This document shows positions 17,447-26,154 of a stretch of 64,000 nucleotides of DNA, in pieces; within the stretch, counting starts at the first letter, position 1; the number at the start of each line of letters is the position of its first letter. The position numbers and the translations under genes are program-made. The notes below the pieces were generated by a model. That model saw nothing but the letters and a program-made list of their open reading frames with translations. It was not told the DNA's origin and made no database searches. This DNA is from Mucilaginibacter sp. OK098 (GTDB taxonomy: Bacteria; Bacteroidota; Bacteroidia; Sphingobacteriales; Sphingobacteriaceae): positions 124,001-188,000 of the forward strand of contig NZ_FRCM01000005.1 of assembly GCF_900142915.1 (NCBI RefSeq), read 5' to 3'.

Positions 17447-18869
17447 CTGTCGAATTTCTCTGTGCGATATAATAAATAGGGATGCCTATTAAAACAATGA
17501 TCAACCCTGGCCATGTAAAGGCTGGTTTGTAAATGATCAGTAAAATACAAAACGCAATGCCCATTAAAATATAAATAGCCGGTAAAACCGGGTATCCAAA
17601 TGCCTTGTATGGTCTTTCAGCGTTCGGCCGGGTGATCCTTAATTTATAAATACCTATTATAGTAAGCACATAAAATATAACCACCACAAACGAGATCATA
17701 TCCAGCAGATCGCCATATTTACCACTCATACAAAGTATGGAAGCCACAATTGCCTGGATCCATAAACCAAATTCAGGAACGGCAAATTTATTGAGGGTAC
17801 CGGTCTTCTTAAAAAACAAGCCATCTTTCGCCATGGTATAATAAACTCTTGCTCCGGCCATAATCAATCCGTTATTACAGCCAAAGGTCGAGATCATGAT
17901 CATTACAGCTATAACATACGTTCCTACGTTTCCAAAAATAACATGCGATGCCGCAACAGCAACACGGTCCTTATCTGCAGTGGCAATATCATGTAATGAC
18001 AATACACCTGTGTACATCACATTTGCCGACACATAAATAATGGTTACTATCAGTGTGCCCAAAAACAAGCTAAGCCCGATATTGCGCTTCGGGTTGTTCA
18101 TTTCACCCGCAATAAAAGTTACATTATTCCAGCTGTCGCTGCTAAATATCGAACCCACCATTGACGCTGCTATAGCTCCCAGGGCCGCCGCAATAGTTAA
18201 GGTTCCAATGCTGCCATCGGCATTCAGCTTGTGCATATCCCAGGCGTGACTCCAGTTGGCGTGCCATACATCGCCCTTAAAGGCCAGGAAACCAAATCCA
18301 ATCAGCCCAAATAAACTCAACAGTTTGGTAATGGTAAATATGTTTTGAATTATCTTGCCGCTTTGTACGCCTTTGGTATTGATAAAGGTAAGCAGCATAA
18401 TAACAACAATAGAAACACATTGCGCCGCGCTGATTGTAAAGTGCCAGCTACCAATCATTGTGCTGAATAGTATATTATCCTCACTAACCGCAGGTATTAA
18501 ATAAGCCGTAAACTTTGAAAACGCAACACCCACAGCAGCAATGGTTCCGGTTTGGATCACCGCGAAAAAGCTCCAGCCGTATAAAAAGGCGATCAGCTTA
18601 TTATATGATTCCTTAAGATAAACATATTGTCCGCCTGCCTTTGGGAACATGGCGCTCAGCTCGCCGTAGCTTACAGCAGCGGTAAGCGTCATAAAGCCGG
18701 TTATCAGCCAAACGGCTATAAGCCAGCCTGCTGAGCCCACATTACGGGTAATATCAGCGCTTACTATAAATATTCCTGAACCTATCATTGAGCCTGCCAC
18801 CAGCATTGTGCCATCCAGCAAACCTAATTCATGCTTTAATTTTGGTTGTGTTGATTTTGTCGTCATCAA
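17418..18869 (-). CDS. APC-family amino acid permease
   Basis: The 483-residue protein has about 12 hydrophobic segments. The APC start motif GSMIGSGIFIVSADI is at about 27-41 and is followed by typical helices (GGQYVYLKESYNK). The arrangement resembles the L-amino-acid/YfnA-like branch. It probably imports amino acids by proton symport or exchange across the inner membrane. It overlaps the PBP4-type gene by 29 bp, which may tie import to peptidoglycan peptide turnover, but that link is inference. Confidence 0.87.
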   Translation of the reverse strand: MMTTKSTQPKLKHELGLLDGTMLVAGSMIGSGIFIVSADITRNVGSAGWLIAVWLITGFMTLTAAVSYGELSAMFPKAGGQYVYLKESYNKLIAFLYGWSFFAVIQTGTIAAVGVAFSKFTAYLIPAVSEDNILFSTMIGSWHFTISAAQCVSIVVIMLLTFINTKGVQSGKIIQNIFTITKLLSLFGLIGFGFLAFKGDVWHANWSHAWDMHKLNADGSIGTLTIAAALGAIAASMVGSIFSSDSWNNVTFIAGEMNNPKRNIGLSLFLGTLIVTIIYVSANVMYTGVLSLHDIATADKDRVAVAASHVIFGNVGTYVIAVMIMISTFGCNNGLIMAGARVYYTMAKDGLFFKKTGTLNKFAVPEFGLWIQAIVASILCMSGKYGDLLDMISFVVVIFYVLTIIGIYKLRITRPNAERPYKAFGYPVLPAIYILMGIAFCILLIIYKPAFTWPGLIIVLIGIPIYYIAQRNSTDEDTQELAD

Positions 18870-18938
18870 TAGTTTTAGTTTAAAGTTCTAAACTATTCAA
18901 AAAACTTTATAATTCTCACGCTATTGTAAAGAAATTAA

Positions 18939-18968
18939 TTTGCTATTTTGCGCAACCAATTATATTTG
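18939..18968 (+). promoter_or_regulatory. Full Bacteroidota promoter for hppA
   Basis: TTTG at 18939-18942 and TATATTTG at 18961-18968 are separated by 18 bp, which matches the consensus TTG-N17-23-TAnnTTTG on both elements. The start codon is 43 bp downstream. This is the best promoter in the window. Confidence 0.75.
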
Positions 18969-19011
18969 ACCCTGAATTATAAAACCAGAATACTTATAAC
19001 AAAATTTAAAT

Positions 19012-21240
19012 ATGGATCTATTGAACAATTACTTAATTTATTTAATTCCTGTCTTAGGGCTCGTTGGGATTATCGCTATGGCAATAAAGGCCTCATGGGT
19101 TACCAAACAAGACGCCGGAGACGGCGATATGGTAACCTTAGCAGGTTATATTGCTGATGGCGCAATGGCGTTTTTACGTGCTGAATGGAAAGTGTTAAGC
19201 TACTTTGTGGTAGTGGCAGGTTTATTATTAGCATGGTCTGGCACAACCGTAGCAACTTCAAGCCCGGTTATTGCCATATCATTTGTATGTGGTGCATTTC
19301 TTTCGGCATTTGCCGGCTTTTTGGGGATGCGCATTGCTACCAAAGCAAACGTGCGTACTACGCAAGCTGCGCGTACAAGCCTTGCCAAAGCCTTAAAAGT
19401 ATCATTTACAGGTGGTACGGTAATGGGTTTAGGCGTTGCCGGACTGGCAATTATAGGCTTGGGATCGCTATTCATTGTATTTTATCAATATTATGTAGTG
19501 CATGTTACAGGCAGTAGTGTTAACGGCGAAGCAATGGCAAAAGCGCTTGACGTTTTAGCCGGATTTTCATTAGGTGCTGAGTCTATCGCTCTTTTTGCAC
19601 GTGTAGGCGGCGGGATCTATACCAAAGCTGCCGACGTTGGCGCCGACCTTGTAGGTAAAGTTGAAGCAGGCATTCCTGAAGATGATGTGCGTAACCCTGC
19701 AACTATTGCCGATAACGTAGGCGATAACGTAGGTGACGTTGCAGGTATGGGTGCAGATTTGTTCGGATCGTATGTTGCAACTATGCTTGCCACAATGGTA
19801 TTGGGCCGCGAAATTGTATCGCATGATGCCTTTGGAGGTATTGCCCCTATATTGTTACCAATGGTAATTGCCGGTTTAGGTTTAATATTCTCAATTGTAG
19901 GCGCTGCCTTTGTTAAAATAAAAAATGAAACCGATAGTGTACAAAAGGCGTTGAACCTGGGTAACTGGATGTCGATAGTATTAACGGCAATTGCAACTTA
20001 TTTTGTGGTGCAGTGGATGTTACCAAATGACAGCTTCCACATGGTACGTGATGAAGATGCAGCCGGGGGGATTAAAGCCGGGGCATTGATATTTACCAAA
20101 AACGGTGTTTTTATGTCGATTGTTGTGGGCCTGGTAGTAGGCACATTAATGTCGATAATTACAGAATATTATACTGCAATGGGTAAACGCCCGGTATTAA
20201 GCATTATCCGCCAGTCGTCAACAGGGCATGCAACCAATATTATTGGCGGCTTGGCTGTTGGTATGGAATCAACCGTATTGCCAATTTTAGTTTTAGCGTC
20301 AGGAATTTATGGTTCTTACCATTTTGCAGGTTTATATGGCGTGGCTATTGCCGCAGCAGGTATGATGGCAACAACTGCTATGCAGCTGGCTATTGATGCC
20401 TTCGGCCCTATTGCCGATAACGCTGGCGGGATTGCTGAAATGAGCCGCCTACCTGAAGAAGTACGTCACCGTACTGACAACCTTGATGCCGTGGGTAACA
20501 CTACAGCGGCAACAGGTAAGGGTTTTGCCATTGCATCAGCAGCATTAACCTCGCTGGCTTTATTTGCAGCCTTTGTTGGTGTTGCAGGTATTGAGCATAT
20601 TGATATTTACAAGGCCGACGTTTTAGCCGGTTTATTTGTAGGCGGGATGATCCCTTTCATCTTCTCGGCATTGTGTATTTCGGCAGTAGGCCGTGCAGCA
20701 ATGGCGATGGTAGAGGAAGTAAGGCGCCAGTTCCGCGAGATCCCCGGCATTATGGAATACAAGGCAAAGCCTGAGTATGAAAAATGTGTGGCTATCTCAA
20801 CAAAAGCCTCCATCCGCGAAATGGTTGCACCAGGTTTGATTGCTTTGATCACTCCGATCATCATCGGCTTTGCGTTTGGTCCGGAAGTTTTGGGCGGATT
20901 GCTTGCAGGTGTTACCGTATCAGGCGTACTGATGGGAATTTTCCAGAGCAACGCTGGTGGCGCCTGGGATAATGCCAAAAAATCATTCGAAAAAGGTTGT
21001 ATGATCAACGGCGAGATGCATTACAAAAAATCAGAACCACACAAGGCATCTGTAACAGGCGATACCGTAGGGGATCCGTTTAAAGATACTTCAGGCCCGT
21101 CAATGAACATTTTGATCAAATTGATGTCTATCGTGTCATTGGTAATTGCGCCACACCTGAATAATGGCCAACGCCTTCAAAAAGACCAGCCGCAAAAGGC
21201 GATAATAACACATGTTATTAAGGTGGATAAGAAAGCATAA
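19012..21240 (+). CDS. hppA: Membrane-bound ion-translocating pyrophosphatase, K+-dependent type
   Basis: This 742-residue protein has about 16 membrane helices and hydrolyses pyrophosphate to pump H+ or Na+. The substrate motif [20 protein letters not shown] is at about 205-224, and [21 protein letters not shown] at about 234-254. The sequence [11 protein letters not shown] carries Ala where K+-independent enzymes carry Lys, so it should need K+. Whether it pumps Na+, H+ or both cannot be read with certainty. A strong promoter precedes it and a T-rich hairpin follows it, so it is a single-gene unit. Confidence 0.95.
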   Translation: MDLLNNYLIYLIPVLGLVGIIAMAIKASWVTKQDAGDGDMVTLAGYIADGAMAFLRAEWKVLSYFVVVAGLLLAWSGTTVATSSPVIAISFVCGAFLSAFAGFLGMRIATKANVRTTQAARTSLAKALKVSFTGGTVMGLGVAGLAIIGLGSLFIVFYQYYVVHVTGSSVNGEAMAKALDVLAGFSLGAESIALFARVGGGIYTKAADVGADLVGKVEAGIPEDDVRNPATIADNVGDNVGDVAGMGADLFGSYVATMLATMVLGREIVSHDAFGGIAPILLPMVIAGLGLIFSIVGAAFVKIKNETDSVQKALNLGNWMSIVLTAIATYFVVQWMLPNDSFHMVRDEDAAGGIKAGALIFTKNGVFMSIVVGLVVGTLMSIITEYYTAMGKRPVLSIIRQSSTGHATNIIGGLAVGMESTVLPILVLASGIYGSYHFAGLYGVAIAAAGMMATTAMQLAIDAFGPIADNAGGIAEMSRLPEEVRHRTDNLDAVGNTTAATGKGFAIASAALTSLALFAAFVGVAGIEHIDIYKADVLAGLFVGGMIPFIFSALCISAVGRAAMAMVEEVRRQFREIPGIMEYKAKPEYEKCVAISTKASIREMVAPGLIALITPIIIGFAFGPEVLGGLLAGVTVSGVLMGIFQSNAGGAWDNAKKSFEKGCMINGEMHYKKSEPHKASVTGDTVGDPFKDTSGPSMNILIKLMSIVSLVIAPHLNNGQRLQKDQPQKAIITHVIKVDKKA

Positions 21241-21243
21241 AGA

Positions 21244-21274
21244 AAAAGGGACGCTGAAAGGTGTCCCTTTTTTG
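21244..21274 (+). terminator. Rho-independent terminator of hppA
   Basis: The stem AAAGGGAC/GTCCCTTT with an intervening loop is followed directly by a T-run. It begins four bases after the hppA stop codon. Confidence 0.85.
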
Positions 21275-21319
21275 TTACGAATGATATTTATTTAGATATT
21301 CACTCTAAACCTTGCTGAT

Positions 21320-21661
21320 ATGCTGGCATTTCAAGATTCACCCCAAAGAAATTTTAATATTTCTAAATTTTGCTACAAAGTAACATTCTACTTATTTATA
21401 TGGCTAATAGCTTTTACCCAATTAAGTAAGTTAATGCAGGTAAATGCAATTGTGTCAGCTTTACTTGTCGTGTTGCCGGTTTTAGCCATATGTGTGTTAA
21501 TTCCTTGCGGATTATTTTTTTTGATAAAAAGTTTTGTAATGAAGGAGCCTTTTCACAGATATCGGATACTTTATTTGATAGGACACTTGTTTTTTTTGCT
21601 AATAATGATTGGGATGATCGTCGCTTTTTCGAGCGATATTGCCAGGTATAATATAAAGTAA
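21320..21661 (+). CDS. Small membrane protein of unknown function
   Basis: The 113-residue protein has three hydrophobic segments, at about 21-36, 42-66 and 80-103. It has no family I recognise and no obvious catalytic motif. It lies between the hppA terminator and a small antitoxin-like gene. Codon use looks ordinary for the region, so I accept it as a gene at moderate confidence. Confidence 0.55.
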   Translation: MLAFQDSPQRNFNISKFCYKVTFYLFIWLIAFTQLSKLMQVNAIVSALLVVLPVLAICVLIPCGLFFLIKSFVMKEPFHRYRILYLIGHLFFLLIMIGMIVAFSSDIARYNIK

Positions 21662-21696
21662 TTTGGTTATTCGTTACTGGTGGAACGAATAACTAT

Positions 21697-21741
21697 AGTT
21701 TGTAAATTTGATATATGATAGTTACCGTAAATTTGCAAACT
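21697..21741. promoter_or_regulatory. Inverted repeat over the start of an antitoxin-like gene
   Basis: AGTTTGTAAATTT (21697-21709) and AAATTTGCAAACT (21729-21741) are inverted copies with one mismatch, 19 bp apart. The left half contains TAAATTTG (21703-21710), a -7 match, and the right half lies inside the coding sequence. This layout suits autoregulation by a small DNA-binding antitoxin. It is inference from symmetry. Confidence 0.45.
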
Positions 21742-21939
21742 GAAGAGCAGGAAAAGATTTTAATGGAATTTACGGATAGAATGAATTTTGATTATCAAAG
21801 TGATGATGATAATAAATTCAGTCTAACAGAATCTCAAAAGCAGGAAGTTATTCGTCGTGATAACGATTTTATCAACAGCCAAACTACTGCCAGAGATTGG
21901 AATGATATAAAACGCGATTTAAAAAATGTATATCGCTAA
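21715..21939 (+). CDS. Orphan antitoxin-like small protein
   Basis: The 74-residue protein is charged. Its C-terminal half, FSLTESQKQEVIRRDNDFINSQTTARDWNDIKRDLK, resembles addiction-module proteins of the ParE-associated type (LTeeQkaeldrR...W-evK-rl). No toxin gene follows on the same strand. A complete RelE-type pair lies convergently 64 bp away. An inverted repeat covers the start codon, as expected for an autoregulated antitoxin. Family call is tentative. Confidence 0.55.
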   Translation: MIVTVNLQTEEQEKILMEFTDRMNFDYQSDDDNKFSLTESQKQEVIRRDNDFINSQTTARDWNDIKRDLKNVYR

Positions 21940-22003
21940 CCTAATGAATTTTTATCAAGTCAATCCTGAAATCTTATAGATCATGGTTCAAACAATATAA
22001 GCG

Positions 22004-22261
22004 CTAATTGTATATATCCTTTCTATGTCCAAGCGCTACAACTTCAATTAAAAGCTCACCATCAAATATTTCGTAGATAATTCTATAATCGCCGACCCTT
22101 ATCCTGCAACCATCTCTGCCTTTTAATCTCTTGTATCCGGCGGGCCGGGGATTTTCGGCAAGTTTGTATATTGCTTCTATTAAGCGTTTAACAATATTAT
22201 CCTGTAACTTATTTAGTTGCTTTTGTGCCAGGCTGGAAATTGTGATTCTGTAAAGGGGCAT
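22004..22261 (-). CDS. RelE/ParE-superfamily toxin
   Basis: The 85-residue protein has the RelE/ParE fold pattern: an N-terminal YRITISSLAQKQLNKL helix region, LAENPRPAGYKRLKGRDGCRIRVGDYRIIYEI in the centre, and the C-terminal VVALGHRKDIYN. The RxxxYRIIYEI and HRKxIY signature is typical of RelE-like ribosome-dependent mRNA interferases or ParE-type gyrase toxins. It lies 2 bp after its antitoxin on the same strand. Confidence 0.9.
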   Translation of the reverse strand: MPLYRITISSLAQKQLNKLQDNIVKRLIEAIYKLAENPRPAGYKRLKGRDGCRIRVGDYRIIYEIFDGELLIEVVALGHRKDIYN

Positions 22262-22263
22262 TA

Positions 22264-22458
22264 CTAGGGAAGCCGTTGTTTTACAAATTCATCAAAAGAG
22301 ATGGGTGGCTCCTTGCTGGCCTTTGCCTCATCATACAATCGTATGTCGTCCAGCTCGTCCAGCTCTTCCAATATCTGCTCATATTCAGCAAGCGGAATCA
22401 CAACTGACACTTTATTGCCGTCAGTATCAGTGATATATTGAGGGTGAATTACATTCAT
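22264..22458 (-). CDS. Phd/YefM-like antitoxin
   Basis: The 64-residue protein precedes the RelE-type toxin by 2 bp. Its N-terminal VIHPQYITDTDGNKVSVVIPLAEYEQILEELDELDDI follows the Phd/YefM pattern (short beta strands then a helix), and the acidic C-terminal tail would wrap the toxin. It probably represses its own promoter. It is shorter than YefM (about 83), missing part of the N-terminal region. Confidence 0.82.
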   Translation of the reverse strand: MNVIHPQYITDTDGNKVSVVIPLAEYEQILEELDELDDIRLYDEAKASKEPPISFDEFVKQRLP

Positions 22459-22658
22459 TTTGATTTTTTTACTAATGTAAATTTAAGATTTTTTATATTA
22501 AAGCGAAAATAGGTTATATCATGTCTTAATTGTGGGCATCACTATAACCCCTTTGCTTGCCATTTAAATTTTAAATGGTTCTTTTTCAAACTTTTATTCC
22601 GGAATTTTCTCCTCTTCCGTTGTTACATTCGGCATTTTATGTTTTCAATAAATTTAAG

Positions 22659-22666
22659 TACGTTTG
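22659..22666 (+). promoter_or_regulatory. Promoter -7 element for the CAT-type permease
   Basis: TACGTTTG matches TAnnTTTG and lies 46 bp before the ATG at 22713. No exact TTG is found at the -33 position. Confidence 0.5.
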
Positions 22667-22712
22667 GGGAAACTGATTACAAGTAGTTAAAACTGATCTT
22701 ATTATTTAAAAA

Positions 22713-24236
22713 ATGAAGTTATTCGTAAAAAAATCTCTGGCACAATTAATGGCCACGCCGGAAGAAGGAGCCTCAACGCTGAAACGGACGCTTGGCGCAG
22801 GCAATTTGATTGCGCTGGGTATTGGAGCTATTATTGGCGCAGGCCTTTTTGTTAGAACGGCTGCCGCCGCAGGCGCTCATGCCGGGCCTGCCGTAACACT
22901 TTCTTTTATTATTGCAGCGGTTGGTTGTGCTTTTGCAGGCTTATGCTATGCCGAATTTGCATCCATCATCCCAATAGCAGGTAGCGCATATACTTATGCG
23001 TATGCTACAATGGGCGAAATTGTTGCCTGGATAATTGGATGGGCGTTAGTACTGGAATACGCCCTGGGCGCAGCAACGGTGTCAATAAGCTGGAGCGAAT
23101 ATGCCAATAATCTCCTCGGGCATCGAATACCGTTTGAATGGTGCCACTCGCCCATGGAGTCCGCCATTATAAACGGTGTTAGCCATACAGGCGTTATCAA
23201 TTTGCCCGCATTATTAATACTGCTTTTATTATCATTATTATTGATAAAAGGTACACAGGAATCTGCTACAGTTAATACAGTTATCGTAGTTATAAAGGTT
23301 ACTATCGTGCTGGTATTTATTGCTATAGGCTGGCAGTTTATTAACCCTGCACACCATACACCATATCTTATCCCTGCAAATGCACCGGATGCAACATTAC
23401 CTGACGGTACAAAATATTCTTATCTGCCATTTTTTAATCATGGCTGGGGCGGTGTACTCACCGGCGCAGGTATAGTATTCTTTGCCTTTATCGGGTTTGA
23501 CGCTGTTTCTACAGCTGCCCAGGAAGCAAAAAATCCAAAAAGGGATATGCCAATAGGTATTTTAGGATCATTGGTTGTTTGTACTATTTTGTATATCCTG
23601 TTTTCGTGGGTACTAACCGGTGTAGCGCCATACCAGGATTTTATGCACGCTGGTAAAGAGGCTTCAGTAGCTTATGCAATCAGCCAATACATGCATCATT
23701 ATGAATGGCTGTCAACCCTGGTAACCGTTGCTATCCTGATGGGTTTTTCATCGGTGATCCTGGTAATGTTGTTAGGGCAATCAAGGGTATTTTATACCAT
23801 GTCGACAGACGGCTTACTGCCAAAGGTGTTTTCTGATCTTCACCCAAAATTCCGCACGCCTTATAAGAGCAATATGATATTGTTTGTTTTTGTAGGCTTA
23901 TTTGCTGCGTTTTTACCTTCAAGCGTTGCTGGTGATCTTACTTCTATCGGTACATTGTTTGCTTTTGTGCTGGTATGTATCGGGGTAATGCTGCTTAGGA
24001 GAACCAACCCTGAATTGGTAAGGCCATTCAAAACACCACTTGTTCCTCTTGTTCCTATCCTGGGGATCCTTATTTGTTCGGCTATGATAATCAGCTTGCC
24101 GCTCGAAACACAATTAAGCGCTTTGGCATGGATGATAATAGGTTTAATTATCTATTTTACCTATAGCAGGGGAAACAGCAAACTTGGAAATGTTTCCGAT
24201 GTATTGCCTACAGCTTCAGATTTTGAAAAAAAATAA
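22713..24236 (+). CDS. CAT-type amino acid permease (APC superfamily)
   Basis: The 507-residue protein has about 12-14 hydrophobic segments. The start, LKRTLGAGNLIALGIGAIIGAGLFV, is the cationic-amino-acid-transporter form of the APC motif (GIGAIIGAGLF). Long periplasmic or extracellular sections at about 130-160 and 215-245 are typical. It probably imports cationic or broad amino acids. It is flanked by a -7 element and two hairpins, so it is transcribed alone. Confidence 0.88.
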   Translation: MKLFVKKSLAQLMATPEEGASTLKRTLGAGNLIALGIGAIIGAGLFVRTAAAAGAHAGPAVTLSFIIAAVGCAFAGLCYAEFASIIPIAGSAYTYAYATMGEIVAWIIGWALVLEYALGAATVSISWSEYANNLLGHRIPFEWCHSPMESAIINGVSHTGVINLPALLILLLLSLLLIKGTQESATVNTVIVVIKVTIVLVFIAIGWQFINPAHHTPYLIPANAPDATLPDGTKYSYLPFFNHGWGGVLTGAGIVFFAFIGFDAVSTAAQEAKNPKRDMPIGILGSLVVCTILYILFSWVLTGVAPYQDFMHAGKEASVAYAISQYMHHYEWLSTLVTVAILMGFSSVILVMLLGQSRVFYTMSTDGLLPKVFSDLHPKFRTPYKSNMILFVFVGLFAAFLPSSVAGDLTSIGTLFAFVLVCIGVMLLRRTNPELVRPFKTPLVPLVPILGILICSAMIISLPLETQLSALAWMIIGLIIYFTYSRGNSKLGNVSDVLPTASDFEKK

Positions 24237-24244
24237 TTTGAGTT

Positions 24245-24287
24245 AACCGGAAGACCTTTAAGTGTTATGCTTAAAGGCCTATCGGTT
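24245..24287 (+). terminator. Nested hairpin after the CAT-type permease
   Basis: AACCG/CGGTT (outer) and CCTTTAAG/CTTAAAGG (inner) pair around a 7-nt loop. It lies nine bases after the stop codon. There is no T-run, so it may be an RNA stabiliser before the second hairpin at 24310. Confidence 0.5.
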
Positions 24288-24309
24288 GAATAATTTGACC
24301 ATAATATTG

Positions 24310-24339
24310 AAAAGGTTCTGATTTATCGGAACCTTTTTT
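24310..24339 (+). terminator. Rho-independent terminator of the CAT-type permease
   Basis: AAAGGTTC pairs with GAACCTTT over a 10-nt loop and is followed by TTT. It separates the permease from the MFS gene. Confidence 0.8.
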
Positions 24340-24379
24340 GTTACCTTGAAATTTTAAAGCAATCCCGGTACCCCAATTA

Positions 24380-25543
24380 ATGAAAACCGATAAAAACCTC
24401 TGGATCTTAGTATTTGTATGCATTATTAATTCCCTTGGTTTTGGCATTATTGTACCGGTGCTATATACTTATGGCAAAACCTTTGGACTCACCGGTACAA
24501 CTCTGGGTATACTAACAGCCTCATTTTCTATCGCCCAGTTTTTTGCTACCCCGGTATTGGGCTCACTTTCTGATAAATGGGGACGCAAGCCATTACTGGT
24601 GATCAGCCTGGCCGGTACCTGCGTTTCTTTTTTAATGTTTGCCGAGGCCCGCAGCCTGCTTATTCTTTTTGCTGCGCGAATTTTGGACGGATTAACTGGC
24701 GGCAATGTATCGGTAGCACAGGCAATGGTGGCTGATACAGCAACACCGCAAAACAGGGCAAAAAGGTTTGGGATCCTGGGATCGTCATTAGCATTTGGAT
24801 TTGTGATAGGGCCATTTGTGGGCGGTGTATTTACTAACCTTAGCCCGCAAGCGCCTTTCTTTTTTGCCGCGGGCATCTCATTAATAGGTACGCTCTGCGC
24901 CATTTTTTTATTGAAAGAAACCAATCATACCAATAAAAAAACAAGGGCAAATCATAACGGTAAGTTCAAATTTATAACCCTGGTAACAACTTTAAAACGG
25001 CAAACGGTTGGCACGGCTGTTTTTATCGGCTTTCTACTGACTATGGCACAGTTCACCATGATCATAGGGTTCCAAACTTTTAGCGTTGATATTTTAAAGA
25101 TCACCCCAACACAGATCGGGCTCTTTTTAGCCGGGTTTGGAATTTGCGGCATCATTATGCAATTGTGCGTGCCGCTGTTTACAAAGCTGTTTCCTTCTAA
25201 ATCGGTTATCTTACTATTTTCAAGTATTTTGTGTTTTGGAGCAATGCTGCTATCGGGTTTTACTTCGGAATTTATGCCTTATGCTATTTGCATGTGTATT
25301 TATGGCCTGTTTAATGGCCTGCGAAATCCTATGCTGAACGCCATAATTGCCGACAATGTGGATAAATCCGAGCAAGGAAAAATATTAGGCATAAATCAGT
25401 CATATGCATCCATAGGGCAAACCCTTGGCCCGTTAACCGCAGGGTTGGTTACAGTTATTTCCATTCATAGTGTTTTCTTCTTATCTTCATTCTACATTTT
25501 AGTTGCATTTTTGCTAAGTTTCCGTTTAAAGAGAAAAGAATAA
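24380..25543 (+). CDS. MFS transporter, DHA1/TetA-like
   Basis: The 387-residue protein has 12 hydrophobic segments. Loop 2-3 holds the MFS motif LGSLSDKWGRKPLL at about 63-76, and the helix-5 motif GFVIGPFVGG is near 138-147. The start LVFVCIINSLGFGIIVPVL is typical of drug/H+ antiporters. The substrate (drug, metabolite) is unknown. MarC follows after 12 bp on the same strand, so they are likely cotranscribed. Confidence 0.88.
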   Translation: MKTDKNLWILVFVCIINSLGFGIIVPVLYTYGKTFGLTGTTLGILTASFSIAQFFATPVLGSLSDKWGRKPLLVISLAGTCVSFLMFAEARSLLILFAARILDGLTGGNVSVAQAMVADTATPQNRAKRFGILGSSLAFGFVIGPFVGGVFTNLSPQAPFFFAAGISLIGTLCAIFLLKETNHTNKKTRANHNGKFKFITLVTTLKRQTVGTAVFIGFLLTMAQFTMIIGFQTFSVDILKITPTQIGLFLAGFGICGIIMQLCVPLFTKLFPSKSVILLFSSILCFGAMLLSGFTSEFMPYAICMCIYGLFNGLRNPMLNAIIADNVDKSEQGKILGINQSYASIGQTLGPLTAGLVTVISIHSVFFLSSFYILVAFLLSFRLKRKE

Positions 25544-25555
25544 AACCCTAAAGCC

Positions 25556-26125
25556 ATGCATCCACTAGTTCTCAGAGAGGTTATATCCGTAACCATGATC
25601 CTGTTCGCGATCATTGATATCCTTGGTGCAATCCCTGTAATTATTGAATTACGCCAGCGTGTTGGACATATTGAATCAGAAAAAGCCAGTATTGCAGTAC
25701 TTGTGTTAATGGTTGGGTTTTTATTTGGGGGCGATGAGCTGCTAACTATAATCGGCCTTGACGTTTCCTCTTTCGCTATTGCCGGTTCTCTCGTGATCTT
25801 TATTATAGCAATGGAAATGATATTAGGGATCAAATTATTTAAAGAAGAGATGTCAACAACGGCATCAATAGTACCGCTGGCTTTCCCGTTAATAGCCGGC
25901 GCCGGAACTATGACAACCTTGTTATCACTAAAATCACAATATCAAACACAAAATATTTTGGTTGGTATAGTACTCAACACACTGTTTGTTTACCTGGTGT
26001 TAAAGAATGTAAAATGGCTGGAGAAACTGCTCGGTGAAACAGGTGTAAATATTCTGCGAAAAGCATTTGGAGTAATATTATTAGCTATCGCGATAAAATT
26101 GTTTAGGAGTAATACACATTTGTAG
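25556..26125 (+). CDS. MarC family membrane protein
   Basis: The 189-residue protein has six hydrophobic segments and the MarC pattern: FAIIDILGAIPVII near 20-33 and PLAFPLIAGAGTMTTLLSL near 103-121. The family was once thought to act in multiple antibiotic resistance; its role is still uncertain. It follows the MFS gene by 12 bp. The AsmA gene converges from the right, 29 bp away. Confidence 0.9.
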   Translation: MHPLVLREVISVTMILFAIIDILGAIPVIIELRQRVGHIESEKASIAVLVLMVGFLFGGDELLTIIGLDVSSFAIAGSLVIFIIAMEMILGIKLFKEEMSTTASIVPLAFPLIAGAGTMTTLLSLKSQYQTQNILVGIVLNTLFVYLVLKNVKWLEKLLGETGVNILRKAFGVILLAIAIKLFRSNTHL

Positions 26126-26154
26126 TTTGGAGATATGTTTACCCACACGATGGG

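Noticed and set aside
20607-21008. 133-residue frame antisense to hppA
   Set aside because: hppA is unambiguous; the antisense frame is Pro/Ile/Ser-rich and looks like a mirror of membrane-helix codons.
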